Of a stretch of 64,000 nt of DNA, positions 45,126 to 54,892 are shown one piece after another (within the stretch, counting starts at the first letter, position 1; each line of letters starts with the position of its first letter). The notes beneath the pieces are model-generated. The model searched no databases, was not told where the DNA came from, and saw only the letters and a program-made list of their open reading frames with translations. Both the position numbers and the translations under genes were made by a program. The stretch comes from Limnephilus marmoratus (taxonomy: Eukaryota; Arthropoda; Insecta; Trichoptera; Limnephilidae): the NCBI GenBank assembly GCA_917880885.1, contig OU862919.1:10620001-10684000 (forward strand), written 5' to 3'.

Positions 45126-45295
45126 TTTTTCCTTAGTTATTTCTTTTTCGGGTGTCATGCCGTGTTGCGGTACCTCCTTCTTTAGCCAACGTTTCGGACA
45201 GTGTTGCAGTGTCCATCATCAGGGCAGATCCGGCAGATCCGGCAGATCAGATGATGGACACTGCAACGATGTCCGAAACTTGTCTAATGGATAAT
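45126..45295. mobile_element. Foldback F, truncated second copy
   Basis: It restarts TTTCTTTTTCGGGTGTCATG and ACCTCCTTCTTTAGCCAACG immediately after the previous copy. The centre has three CAGATCCGGC-type decamers. The right arm stops after GTCCGAAACTTG. Confidence 0.75.
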
Positions 45296-45300
45296 AAATA

Positions 45301-45750
45301 GTCCTCCATTACAACACAAGCAACATTTTCGGCTTTCTGTGGTGGTAGTAGGAGATTTTCAAACATTGTTGGGTTATTCCAAAGATATTCAAATACAGAA
45401 GAGATATGCTATGGTGTCCGCGCAACTGTCGCCGGACTACGCGCTAATTAGCGTAGTTTTCATACAAAAAGAATTTGTTCATTTCGTTGATTTTTTGAAA
45501 ATGCGCATTAATATTGGTTAACAATATATTTTGAATAAGGAAAGAATTCGTTCATTTAGTTTAACGTTCGTTTGGTTTATTCGTTAATTATTTGTTCTTT
45601 TAGTTTATTTGTTAATTGGTAAACAATATCGGCGATACCCGGAAGCGCAGACCTACATAGTAAAAACAGCAGATAGCACATCTACTTATCTTTCAATATC
45701 TTTGGGTTATTCGTAACCCGGGAATGTTTGTCTTTCTTTAAAAAAAAAAA
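45301..45750 (+). repeat. SINE-B copy interrupted by MITE O
   Basis: CTCCATTACAACACAAGCAA to TTGTTGGGTTATTC (45379) and CGTAACCCGGGAATGTTTGT (from 45712) are the two parts. The head is missing. Removing the MITE and one octamer restores the consensus junction. Confidence 0.88.
45380..45704. mobile_element. MITE O, complete, 8-bp TSD in SINE-B
   Basis: It starts CAAAGATATTCAAATACAGA and ends TCTTTCAATATCTTTG. The octamer GGTTATTC is present on both sides (45372-45379, 45705-45712). Eight-base duplications and CAAAG ends fit the hAT superfamily. No coding sequence is present. Confidence 0.92.
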
Positions 45751-45913
45751 GAATTTATCTAATTATTTAAGATGGCATTAAGTTCGGGTTTGAATCTTAC
45801 AATCATACATAAAGATAGCAGCCAATAATATGTGCGTTAAGAAAATCAAGATGATGTTGTTAGTTCTTCGTCGAAGTATGATACAGTTAAAAGTGACCGA
45901 ATTGGATGAATAC

Positions 45914-46318
45914 GGAGGCGTCTACTAATATCTACAGGAATTCCGAAAACTGAAAAAATCGAACTAATATCTATGAGAATCAAAGTGTTGACGAATATTT
46001 ACAGCTCAAACTGTTGATTAATATCTATGAGAACCAAAGTGTTGACGAATATTTACAGCACTGGCAGAGGTTGGACTTGCAATTATGTATAGCATATTGG
46101 AATAACGTAATATTGCGTATGCAGTTTAAAAAACTTAATTTATGTAAGTATGTATGTAAAAATCCCTAATATCGGACTATTGGACACATTTAGCTGATTA
46201 GTCCAACCTACGCTCTGTAGATATTAATCTACACTCTGAAGTTCGTAGATATTAGTTCAACATATGAGCTGTAGATATTCGTCCGACATACAGGCTGTAG
46301 ATATTAGTATCTGGAGTC
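45914..46318. mobile_element. Foldback element with 9-bp TSD
   Basis: GATGAATAC flanks both sides (45905-45913, 46319-46327). The ends CTACTAATATCTACAG and CTGTAGATATTAGTATCT are inverted. AATATCTAC/TATCTATGAG words recur several times in each half, giving a multi-hairpin structure. A nine-base duplication suggests a Mutator-like enzyme. No protein is encoded. Confidence 0.8.
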
Positions 46319-46352
46319 GATGAATACACCTGAGGGAACTGACTCGTCGCTA

Positions 46353-46425
46353 TACACCTTAGCTCAGTTGGTAGAGCTGTTGCCATGCAAGCAGAAGTTC
46401 CTGGGTTCGTGTCCCAGAGGTGCCA
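46353..46425 (+). tRNA. tRNA-like sequence inside MITE P (probable pseudo-tRNA)
   Basis: The D arm (GCTCAGTTGGTAGAGC) and T arm (CTGGG TTCGTGT CCCAG) are perfect. Five of seven acceptor pairs form (TACACCT with AGGTGCC). The anticodon arm GTTGC CATGCAA GCAGA pairs partly, and position 33 is A, so decoding is unlikely. The same T arm and acceptor strand appear at 2033-2105 and, truncated, near 53164. No isotype is assigned. Confidence 0.55.
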
Positions 46426-46699
46426 ATATCTTTTCTGATTCAGATTTTCGATTGAGTTTCGCTAATATTGTCTTCATTTAATTAAATATTATAATTTGAG
46501 ATTTTACTCATAAAGTTAAAAATAAAAATTAATGATAATATAATTTTTATTATACCACACGTCGTGTTAGGTAGGTACTTGAGTCTTATCAACAATAATA
46601 GCGTGGTTTAGGCTTATCATCTTTAAACATCAATAATACAATAATTATTACTATTACCACACATGATCAGATACAAAGCATTAACGGTAATTTTATTAC

Positions 46700-47595
46700 C
46701 ACTAACTAACTAACCATCACGCCGTTTCCCCGCAGGGGTAGGCAGAGAGGACGGACCGCCAAACAACTTGGTCTTGGCACACACTTTTTGCCTCACTCAC
46801 ATTCATACATCGTCTCATACATTCTCTTTTATTATTCTGACTTTTGACATGACCCGACTCAAGTATCTGATTCACTTGATCGTGCCATGTCTTCCTCGGG
46901 CGTCCCCGACTTCTTCTACCATTCACATTCGCGTCGTATATTCTTCTTACACTACTTCCTTCGTTCATTCGTTCCACATGCCCAAACCATCTGAGGGTCC
47001 CTTTCTTAATCTTACTCATTATGCTTACATCAGCCTTACATTCTTTGCGGATATCCACATTTCTCACACGATCATACATTGTTTTACCACACATACGTCT
47101 CAGGGATCTCATTTCAACAGCATTCAGTTTACTTTCATCCTTCCTCTGCCAGTTCCATGCCTCACTGCCATACATCAGGGTAGGCACCAGGACTCCATTT
47201 TGTTTTTAATTTGCGCCAACGGCATTCAGTCCACCATTAATGGAGTTACCGGCATTCACCCTTCTTTCAATATCTCTTTCAGCCTTCCCATCTCTCGTAA
47301 ACATACTACCCAGATACACAAACTCATCCACCTGCTCCAAGTATTCATCATTCACAACTATGTTGCATACTGTTTTCGTACTCTCTCTTTCAAACACCAT
47401 GACTTTAGACTTACTTACATTCATCATTAACTCATTCTTCATACATACTTCGTTCATCCTAGATACGAGAGACTGTAGATCTTCCATAGTGTTAGAAATC
47501 AGCACCGCATCATCAGCATACACCAGGCAACATACTTTCAGATTACTTTTATTACCAGTTAACAAATAATAGCACATCGTTACGAGTATACGCAT
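46700..47595 (-). pseudogene. RTE-like LINE, reverse transcriptase to 3' end
   Basis: The minus-strand frame begins with CCLVYADDAVLIS (catalytic aspartates), FVYLGSMFTRDGKAE and RRVNAG. After an in-frame stop near 47206 it continues with MYGSEAW, GTLRWFGHVERM and GRRSRGRPRKTW to the natural stop. The 3' tail is (GTTA)n at 46700. The endonuclease and first half of the reverse transcriptase are missing. This is the longest of four copies here. Confidence 0.9.
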
Positions 47596-48689
47596 TATGA
47601 TTATAATTGATATTAAGGGCTTACCAGCAGTTGAAATCCAGCTCTGAGGATTTTTGCTGCTAGGCCCTGCGGGCGGCTTTTGGTGTTCAACTTCGCCCGA
47701 TTATCATACACAGCATTGAAGCACCCACCACTGTCCCGCCCCGGTATAGGCGACTTATGGTAGCCCCTTCGGAGTTCTCGCAAGAATCTAATTTTTTTGA
47801 ATAAACGACTCTACATTTAATAAAACGAATCTAGACCTTCAATGTCCCTACATACTTTGTTAGGTGGCGGAGATGTAGGATCGCCTACAGTCTGTACTGT
47901 AATGGTCAAAATCAAGTTCTACAAGTGTTAGTGATACATAATTTAATACAAAAGAAAGAGCAAGATAATTCATAATTCAGTAAACGGAGGGAGACCACAC
48001 ACTCCACAACTGCAGGCATCTGCGTGAGAAAGAAAATCAGTAGAATTAAACAAAGCACAAAAGATATAAAAAAGAAATGCTGAAATAACCGTCATGACCA
48101 TCATGACGGTTATGTTATGTTATGTTATATATGACAATATTATCATACACAGCAGTTAAAAAGTTACAATAATAATTATATCATCCATATCCAGACTGGA
48201 GAGATTCATGAAAATGCAAATCCGACGTTCCTCGTGCTAGCTGTTAACGTAAGTGGCGTCATGTTTTGGCATTAGCTATTTGCTTTAATTCGGTTTCCAT
48301 ATGGCGCGGCATCAGAGTTGTACTCGGAGTAGGATTCTTAAATTACAACCATACAGTGGCTAGGGTATTAATTCTGTCAGATGTAAAGGAGGAGAGAGGA
48401 GGATATTTACGGGGTTCAACCCCCCCCCCCACTGTCGGCCTCAGTATTGCGTAGGAATTACAGCAATGGTATTTGCACAATTTCTTTTATCAATGTGATG
48501 TAAATAATAAATTGGGGTAAGCGGAGGCCCTTAAAATTTTCCGACCCTTCCCATCTTTCTCCCTTGCTTCCCCCAAGGATAGAAACCCCCCCCCCCCTTG
48601 GTGGAACCCCCCAATGTGTATGCTATAGCTACGCCCTTGATAGATAAAACACCGAAATAAATAATTGGTTTGTGACAGAAAAACTATTC
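47596..48689. other. No gene recognised
   Basis: 47630-47900 is GC-richer and resembles retroelement leader or LTR DNA, but has no partner here. A palindrome AACCGTCATGA..TCATGACGGTT lies at 48088-48113, then TTATG units. Poly-C runs at 48424 and 48589 may be remnants of a hAT-type element. Confidence 0.35.
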
Positions 48690-49080
48690 GATGATTACGA
48701 CTGCACCAAATTGGATAATTCTTTTTTTTGTGTTCGTTATTGTCAGGACAAGGTTTGTATAAAACTACTGGTGCGCTCTGGCATTATGAAATTTGTAAAA
48801 AAAATTGCAATAGGTGGCACGCGAGCTGTTTGAAAACTGAATGTACCCGAACTGAATGTATGGAATGCGGGAGGGGGAAGGGGAACTCAGGAGGGGGGTT
48901 CACGGGACAGGGGAAGGGGGAGTGGAGTAGGGAGAGGGAAGGTGGAGGAGGCGGAGTGGGAACGCGAGAGGGGAAGAGGACGCGGGAGAGGAAGGGGAGG
49001 CGGAAGGGAAACGGGACGAATGGGAAAGGACACGCAGAGAGAAACAATTTCTTTGTTAAACGGCATAGCAACGCATGTTT
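48690..49080 (+). mobile_element. Helitron-like element with purine tract, ends lost
   Basis: Shares CGACTGCACCAAATTGGATAA, TGTGTTCGTTATTGTCAGGA and CTGGCATTATGAAATTTGTA with 29258-29724. The tract 48861-49035 is G-rich. It stops at GCAACGCATG, before the CTAG terminus. Confidence 0.75.
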
Positions 49081-49286
49081 AATGTTTAAAATGTATTTTA
49101 AAAAAAAATGTTTGTCACGTTTTTTTTTCTTCACTTTTGTTTTCTCGGAAGCGTTCTTTCCTCTTTAGTAAATAATTAGTATTCAATACATCAACATGCT
49201 GGCGACTTCTTAATTTTAGAAACGTGTGGATATTAAATGTGTGCTCTAAATGAACATTAAATTATTATTTAGAAATTATGTTACAA

Positions 49287-49420
49287 TAGCTCCACTCAGG
49301 AGGCTCTGAGGAAAATAACTTTCATCAGGGCCCATTTCATCTTTGGGGATGCTGTGTGGAGGGTCTTTTAAAGGAATGAAAGTTCTGGGAAGGAAAAAGG
49401 TATGAGGGGTGGGTGGGAAG
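49287..49420 (-). repeat. SINE-A fragment, antisense
   Basis: TAGCTCCACTCAGGAGGCTC through GGGGATGCTGTGTGGAGGGT to GAGGGGTGGGTGGGAA. Confidence 0.75.
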
Positions 49421-49829
49421 GTGATGAAATGCCAACTGAAAGGTGTGTACCCAAATATGTTTCGTTAAGGCTGAATTGTACATGTTTATTTTTTCTCATC
49501 GAGTTAAAATAAAGTACACTCTTGTTTTGATAGCGCCGACAGCTTCATTATAGAGTAAACACCATAATCCAACAAAACAATGTAGAAACAGAACACAGAA
49601 CATATTTTTTACATACGTAATGAAGTACTCATGGAAAGAAAGAAAAAAAGAGGTAAGAAAGAAAGTTTAAAAAAGAAACAAAGAAAGCAGAGTTAAAAAT
49701 TAATAATAGAAAGGCACTATCGCGACAAATTGGAACAATTTTATGTACTCGTATAATGTAGCCAATATGATCAAACAATGGTAATATGGAGGAACGTGTT
49801 CTAAATTCAGGAGACGTATTTTTTGAGGC
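49421..49829. other. No gene recognised
   Basis: Spacer with a purine-rich AAAGAAAG run near 49635. Confidence 0.35.
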
Positions 49830-50003
49830 TCCACCAGGGGATCCATATCTTTGGGGATGCCGTGTGGAGGATATTTTTAGGGAAAGGAAGGAGAGGAAGT
49901 TCTGCAAAGGAAATAGGTATGAGGGTTGGGTAAGAATCTGGGGGTCAATACGTCTAGGAGTGACGGACGTATGAATCCGTCCCTCCCACCTGCCTCCCAA
50001 ATT
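49830..50003 (-). repeat. SINE-A fragment, antisense, internally deleted
   Basis: GAGGCTCCACCAGGGGATCC, TTTGGGGATGCCGTGTGGAG, then CGTCCCTCCCACC joined directly to TGCCTCCCAAATT. About 250 bp of the middle is missing. Confidence 0.7.
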
Positions 50004-50121
50004 AAAAAAAGTGGTAAAATAATAAAGTGTCACCTATGTTTAGACACTGAATGAAGAACATTCGTTCCTCAGATACTTTTTATTTCGAAATTGATAGAAT
50101 ACTTAGTTTTTACCACATTTA

Positions 50122-50855
50122 TCTATAATATAAAAATGAATCGCTGAATTTTTTGGTAAGCGCAAATCTCGAGAGCAGCTGAACCGATTTCGCTAATTCT
50201 TTTTTTAGAATATTCCTTGAAGTACGAGGATGGTTCTTACGGAGAGAAAAATTAAGAAAATTGCGCAGAAAATTGGATAATTTAAGAAAACATCGCACGT
50301 TTGACAGTTCGCGTGTTTGAGAATGACATTTTGCAAAACAATCAAGGATTCTATTTTTGAAAATCTAAGTTGATAAATTTATTTAAAGTAGGTACTCCCC
50401 TAATAGTTTGAATCGAATTTTAGATATTTTAAATAAGTACCTATGTTAGGTACTAAATTTAATAAACATGAAAAATGGAAATTTGAATAAAAATTGTAAA
50501 AGGTTACACGCGGGCTGTTTAAAAACTAAATGTACTAGGATTGAATATATGGAACGCGAGAGGAGGGTTGGCGGGAGGGAATGCGGGGAAGGTGGAAAGG
50601 GAACGCGGGAGGGGGGAGAGGGACCTGGGAGGGGGGAGGGGAACTCGGGAGGGTGGTTAGCGGGACGGGGGAAGGGTGGGGGGGAGTGGAGTGGGGAGAG
50701 GGAAGGTGGAGGTGACGGAGTGGGAACGCGAGAGGGGAAGAGGACGCAATAGAAGAAGAGGAGGCGGAAGGGGAACGGGATGAATGGGAAAGGACACTCA
50801 GGGAGAAACAGTTTTTTTATTAAATGGCATAGCAACGCATGCCGGGACCAGCTGG
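50122..50855 (+). mobile_element. Helitron-like element with purine tract
   Basis: Starts TCTATAATATAAAAATGAAT and ends GCATGCCGGGACCAGCTGGT. The tract 50540-50805 is G-rich. The 5' part (CGAGAGCAGCTGAACCGATT) differs from the relatives at 27804 and 29258, so it is a separate subfamily or a chimera. Confidence 0.75.
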
Positions 50856-51126
50856 TTGTTTATAAAAACCATCACGTTTTGTGAGCAACGCTCACTTCTT
50901 CAGGGTTTACTTAATACTAATTATAAATAATGGACATAGCCAATGGTGTCAATCATTGACCTAGATAACTTGGTCGAAGGTGTCAATGAAAAGACAAGAA
51001 TTGGTAGAGGAAAGAGGAGCAATAGGGAACAATTTACAAAGGAACAGATTTATTATTAGGCCATTTAAAAACTTTTTATTTATCGATTTTCACAACAAAT
51101 GTTTCGAGTCTCCTAAAAGCCAGGCT
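50856..51126. other. Hairpin with CTGAAGA core, no gene
   Basis: 50876-50903 on the minus strand reads CTGAAGA, a 7-bp hairpin stem (GTGAGC), then AAAAC. The rest is unassigned. Confidence 0.35.
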
Positions 51127-51385
51127 TCGCCACTTTTCAAAACAGTTCAGAATGGAAGATACTCTGAGCTGAGTGAAAGACCAGAATTTAGAATTGAAAC
51201 GTTGCTTTTAGGTTACCAGACCTGAATATTCAGGTTCTTTCCCACCTTCCTCTTACCATCTCCCCCCTCTCCCCACTTCAGCCTCGCAACATACCTTAAT
51301 TGATTGTAGATTTCATAATCCCATAAGCTCCAGATGTTTGGAAGTGGTTAACAGGAGGATTTTTGCTCGGTATTCAAATAAAATG
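51127..51385 (+). repeat. SINE-C body copy, diverged
   Basis: GAATTGAAACGTTGCTTTTA, CCTGAATATTCAGGTTCTTT, a CT-rich middle, then CATAATCCCATAAGCTCCAG and an A-rich end. Confidence 0.7.
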
Positions 51386-51514
51386 ATAAATAATATTTTA
51401 TATTTTTTAATTACTTTTTTATTTTATTTTTTTTTATTTACTTATTATTAAAATTTTTTTTACAGGTTACATAAAATATAATTTAAATTTGTAAGATATA
51501 TAAACATAAAAGAT

Positions 51515-51690
51515 GGAATGGCTTTAGCCGTATTTGGTGACTAGATCTGAATAGCCAGGTACTTCCTCACCTTTATCCCCCACCCCCTTCCCCTTCCCAC
51601 CTACCATAAGTTTCACAACATACCCCAATTGGGGATGCCATTGTCTCCAGATGGGAGCAATTGGGACTCTTGTGAGGTATTTACAAAAAT
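51515..51690 (+). repeat. SINE-C body copy
   Basis: ATGGCTTTAGCCGTATTTGG through CCAATTGGGGATGCCATTG to GGGACTCTTGTGAGGTAT. The first ~60 bp of the body are absent. Confidence 0.75.
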
Positions 51691-51782
51691 ATCATAATCA
51701 AATAATGTCACATAGGGTAAAATGTCGAGAACGCGAGTAAATTGTCAGAATGACGGTAGATATTCATTGTAAACTAATAATT

Positions 51783-51972
51783 TGACCGGTCAGTTGTTGA
51801 GTGGGCATCGCATTTGGGTCCCACCCGGGCGTCGCGTGTTCGATTCCTCGGCTGGCTAAGTCCTCCATCACAACACAAGCAACATTTTCGGCTTTCTGTG
51901 GTGGTAGTAGGAGATTTTCAAACATTGTTGGTTATTCGTAACCCGGGAATGTTTGTCTTTCTTTAAAAAAAA
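51783..51972 (+). repeat. SINE-B, full length
   Basis: TGACCGGTCAGTTGTTGAGT to TTTGTCTTTCTTTAAAAAAA. A-box-like TTGTTGAGTGGG and B-box-like TGTTCGATTCC are present, spaced as in a tRNA promoter. Confidence 0.85.
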
Positions 51973-51978
51973 TCAATA

Positions 51979-52346
51979 TGTTACAGTTGAAACTCATTTT
52001 TAGTTATAACGGGTCTAGTTAAAATTAGTTTTTACTAACTGCCTTTGTTAGAACTGAAATTGGGATTGAAAATACAGATACTGTTTATTAAAATATTTAA
52101 TAACTCTTAATTAAAAACCTAATCTAACCTGATGTCACTCGACCAATCAGAATAAAGTACGAAGATCTTTGATATCGGTTGAAACAGTTTTAACTGAATC
52201 ATTTCGAGAAAGCGCGTTTTGTCTAGTTAGAACTGGTTTTCACTGATATTCAGCAGTTAATTCAAGTTGTAACAAAGTCATTTAGTAAAAACTAGTTTAT
52301 ACTAGAGAAAACGCGTTATAACTAAGAAAGGATTTTAACTGTAACA
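51979..52346. mobile_element. MITE with TGTTACAGTT ends
   Basis: About 70 bp of inverted repeat: TGTTACAGTTGAAACTCATT at the left and, in reverse, TGTTACAGTTAAAATCCTTT at the right, continuing through TTAGTTATAACG and CTAGTT..TTTTACTAA. It starts within ten bases of the SINE-B tail. Confidence 0.8.
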
Positions 52347-53084
52347 AATAGGTACAACGCGTTGGCGGTCAGCCACAAATGAAGTCGTATGTACGTTGAT
52401 AGTAGGTAGGTGTTTAGATTTTAGATGAAGGGACCGAGGAGTGAGGAGTATTGTTTGAACAAAAAAGAAGAAGAAACAAGAAGTTGAAGTAGAAGTTGGG
52501 GAAACAATAAAGGAGAAGAAAAGTGCGAAGAAGGTCAAACGGTTTACACTTAACGTGAGAGGTATTGGGTTTTCTAACAGTTTTTGTAACTCTATCACGC
52601 ATTGGCTAGTTTTTCAATTCAAGTCGACATTTAATGAAATTTAACGAAATATTCATTTAATAAAAGCAAAAAAAAAATGTACTCGATGTTCGTCAAAACT
52701 ACATAAAAAAGTTTATTTTGCATGTAGGTACACAAAAATCAAGAATTTCTTAAAAAAATTATCATAACATTGAAAAAATGTTAAATAATGTCACTTTAAA
52801 TTATATATAAATGACAAATGTAGTAAAATGTAGTATGTAACTTAAATAATAAAAACAATATATTTTTATAGCATAACTAATTCATTTGGCGTTTTCCTGG
52901 AAACACCTGTATACATTTAACTAAAATAGAAAATAGAAAGAGAAAAAGTCATAACCTCAGGCCTCGACCGTATTTTGTCAGAGGATAAAAAAATTTTTCC
53001 GTTCTGTAATAAAATTCAAATAAATGGAATATTTCTGAACGTACCTAAAAAGTAAAAAATATTTTTGAAAGGTGATAAAATATA
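52347..53084. other. No gene recognised
   Basis: Includes an AG-rich patch (52440-52530). No supported feature. Confidence 0.35.
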
Positions 53085-53290
53085 TCAAATCTTTAATTAA
53101 ACGAAGACAATAATATAAGTGAAACTCAATCAAAAATCTGAAAACAGAAAAATCAGAAAAAGATATTGGCACCTCTAGGACACGAACCCAGGATCTTTTC
53201 AGATTTTCGCTTGTATTGTCTTTCTTTAAATTAAATATTACAATTTGAGGTTTTACTCATAAAGTTAAAGTAGAAATAAAATTTACCAAA
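53085..53290. mobile_element. MITE P copy with partial tRNA-like part
   Basis: Both terminal repeats are present (GTGAAACTCAATCAAAAATC left; GATTTTCGCTTGTATTGTCT right). Between them only the T arm and acceptor 3' strand of the tRNA-like block remain (53164-53195, minus strand). Confidence 0.8.
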
Positions 53291-53328
53291 TCTTATAAAT
53301 CGATATAAATCAAATTTAAAAAAACCCG

Positions 53329-53816
53329 CCTCCCAAATTGAAACATTTGGGAGGCGGGTATGGGTACCGCCGCCCCGGGAACCATTTATTGGACAACCAA
53401 CACCCCTGCCTCAGGTCACCCCAAGTGGTTGGCTACGTTTGGTGTTTAGCAGGGGTGCCCGGTTTCATGGGATGAGGTTTGTCTAGGTCTTGGTGACGGA
53501 TACGATTGCCCAACCACTGCGTAGCGGGCTGGATCGGAGGAGACTGATTGATTGAGGCCTTTTAATTTCTCCAGCCGGATTCTCGCGGCCCTTTGCCTTG
53601 CACCGCAGTGTGAGGAATAGATTTAAACGTTCGTCACTCCTGGCCACACTGACCCCTAGATTCCTACCCACCCCTCATACCTTTTTCCTTCCCATATCTT
53701 CTTCTCCTTCCTTTCACTTAAGAAACCCTCCACACAGCATCCTCAAAGATGACATAGGCCCCTAGGGAAATTGTTTTCCTCGGTGCCTCCTGTGTGGAGC
53801 TAATGTAAAAAAAAAA
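53329..53816 (+). repeat. SINE-A, full length (reference copy)
   Basis: The sequence runs from TTGGGAGGCGGGTATGGGTA through GGGTTCATGG (possible B box), the CT-rich middle and CCTCCACACAGCATCCTCAA to GTGTGGAGCTAATGTAAAAA. It has no open frame of note. A reversed copy of the first 15 bases (CCCGCCTCCCAAATT) sits directly in front of it. Confidence 0.88.
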
Positions 53817-54610
53817 ACATTTAAATTTAAAGACATAAAATTTTTGCTTGCAAACATTAAAAAGTTTTAAAAATGACTCACCTTACGTTTTTTTAACTTA
53901 AATTATTCATAACGAAAAAATAAACATATAAACATTTTATTAGTCAAATGTATTATAAAAGTTATAATTATCTCACTTTCTTGTAAAAATAATTAATAAA
54001 AATTCCAATTTTCAAATTGCGATCCGAAACTTTGGTTTCACGAAGGTGTACATTTTATTTCTTTTGTGATTAACTTTTAGATTTGAATATAAAGCTTGGT
54101 GTTTTCTCTTTCTAACACCTTTTATATCATATTTCTCATTATTAAAGGAAGGGAGACTTGAGTTGTTCTGAAAAGCGAATAAATTAGCCCGAGTGGTTAA
54201 TATAAAAAATACACAATAAAATAATACTTTGAATGAATACAATGAATGAGTCAAATAAATACAATGAACGAATGAATGCTGCTAACAGTTTGCCAACTGG
54301 TTCTAATAATAATGTAGGTATTGATATTTTTTAATTTAGGATCTATACATATTATTACATTACATTAATTAAATCATGGGCATAAGATGTATATAGTTAA
54401 TAAAATAAAATAAAACAAAAAGTGAATGTAGAATCGGAAAAAACGTGTATAGAAATTAGAGAGGGAAAAAAATAAGTACAAAAATCGTTTTCAAGTAATC
54501 GTCTGAAGTTCAATTCACAAATTTTTATTATGAATATTGGAATTTAACTTTCTTTGACCGTATTTATTTAGATATCTGGGAATAACAAGTTCATCGTTTG
54601 CAGTTGTTAG
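53817..54610. other. No gene recognised
   Basis: AT-rich spacer. GTTGTTAG at 54603-54610 is the left target duplication of the next element. Confidence 0.35.
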
Positions 54611-54820
54611 CAAGGGCGGATCCAGGGGGGGGGGGATCATGGGGGTCATTACCCCCCCTGGGTGGGTCCAGAACCTAGGTGGACCACTAATACCCTACTT
54701 TTTACTTGTATCTATTATTATCAAAATTAAATTATAAATTCTTGTGACTTGATCACGACTATATGACCCCCCCTGGTGCTATGTGACCCCCCCCTGGTGC
54801 CAAAGCTGGATCCGCCCTTG
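54611..54820. mobile_element. hAT-type MITE with perfect 8-bp TSD
   Basis: The ends CAAGGGCGGATCCAG and CTGGATCCGCCCTTG are perfect inverted repeats, and GTTGTTAG is duplicated at 54603-54610 and 54821-54828. Runs of C and G near both ends mirror each other. 210 bp, no coding. Confidence 0.93.
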
Positions 54821-54892
54821 GTTGTTAGGGAACGTACCCATACTACGTGACACGTTTAGGGGGGGGGGGGTCTTCAAAATGTCACGATTGGT

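Larger units (their letters stand above)
45770..46510. mobile_element. MITE P copy with tRNA-like part and an insertion
   Basis: The internal segment (TCTTACAATCATACATAAAG to AAAAGTGACCGAATTGGATG) is the reverse of 2110-2230. Then come a 405-bp insertion, the tRNA-like block and the right inverted repeat (TTCGATTGAGTTTCGCTAAT, GTCTTCATTTAATTAAATAT, then TTTGAGATTTTACTCATA). Confidence 0.8.

Noticed and set aside
46768..47430. 220-residue plus-strand open frame
   Set aside because: It is the antisense shadow of the RTE-like LINE on the minus strand, which shows real reverse transcriptase motifs.
47630..47900. Solo LTR or retrovirus-like leader
   Set aside because: It is GC-richer than its surroundings, but no terminal dinucleotides, duplication or second copy were found.
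48354..48640. hAT MITE with CAGTGGC and GCTACGCCCTTG ends
   Set aside because: Ends are too diverged and no 8-bp duplication is visible.
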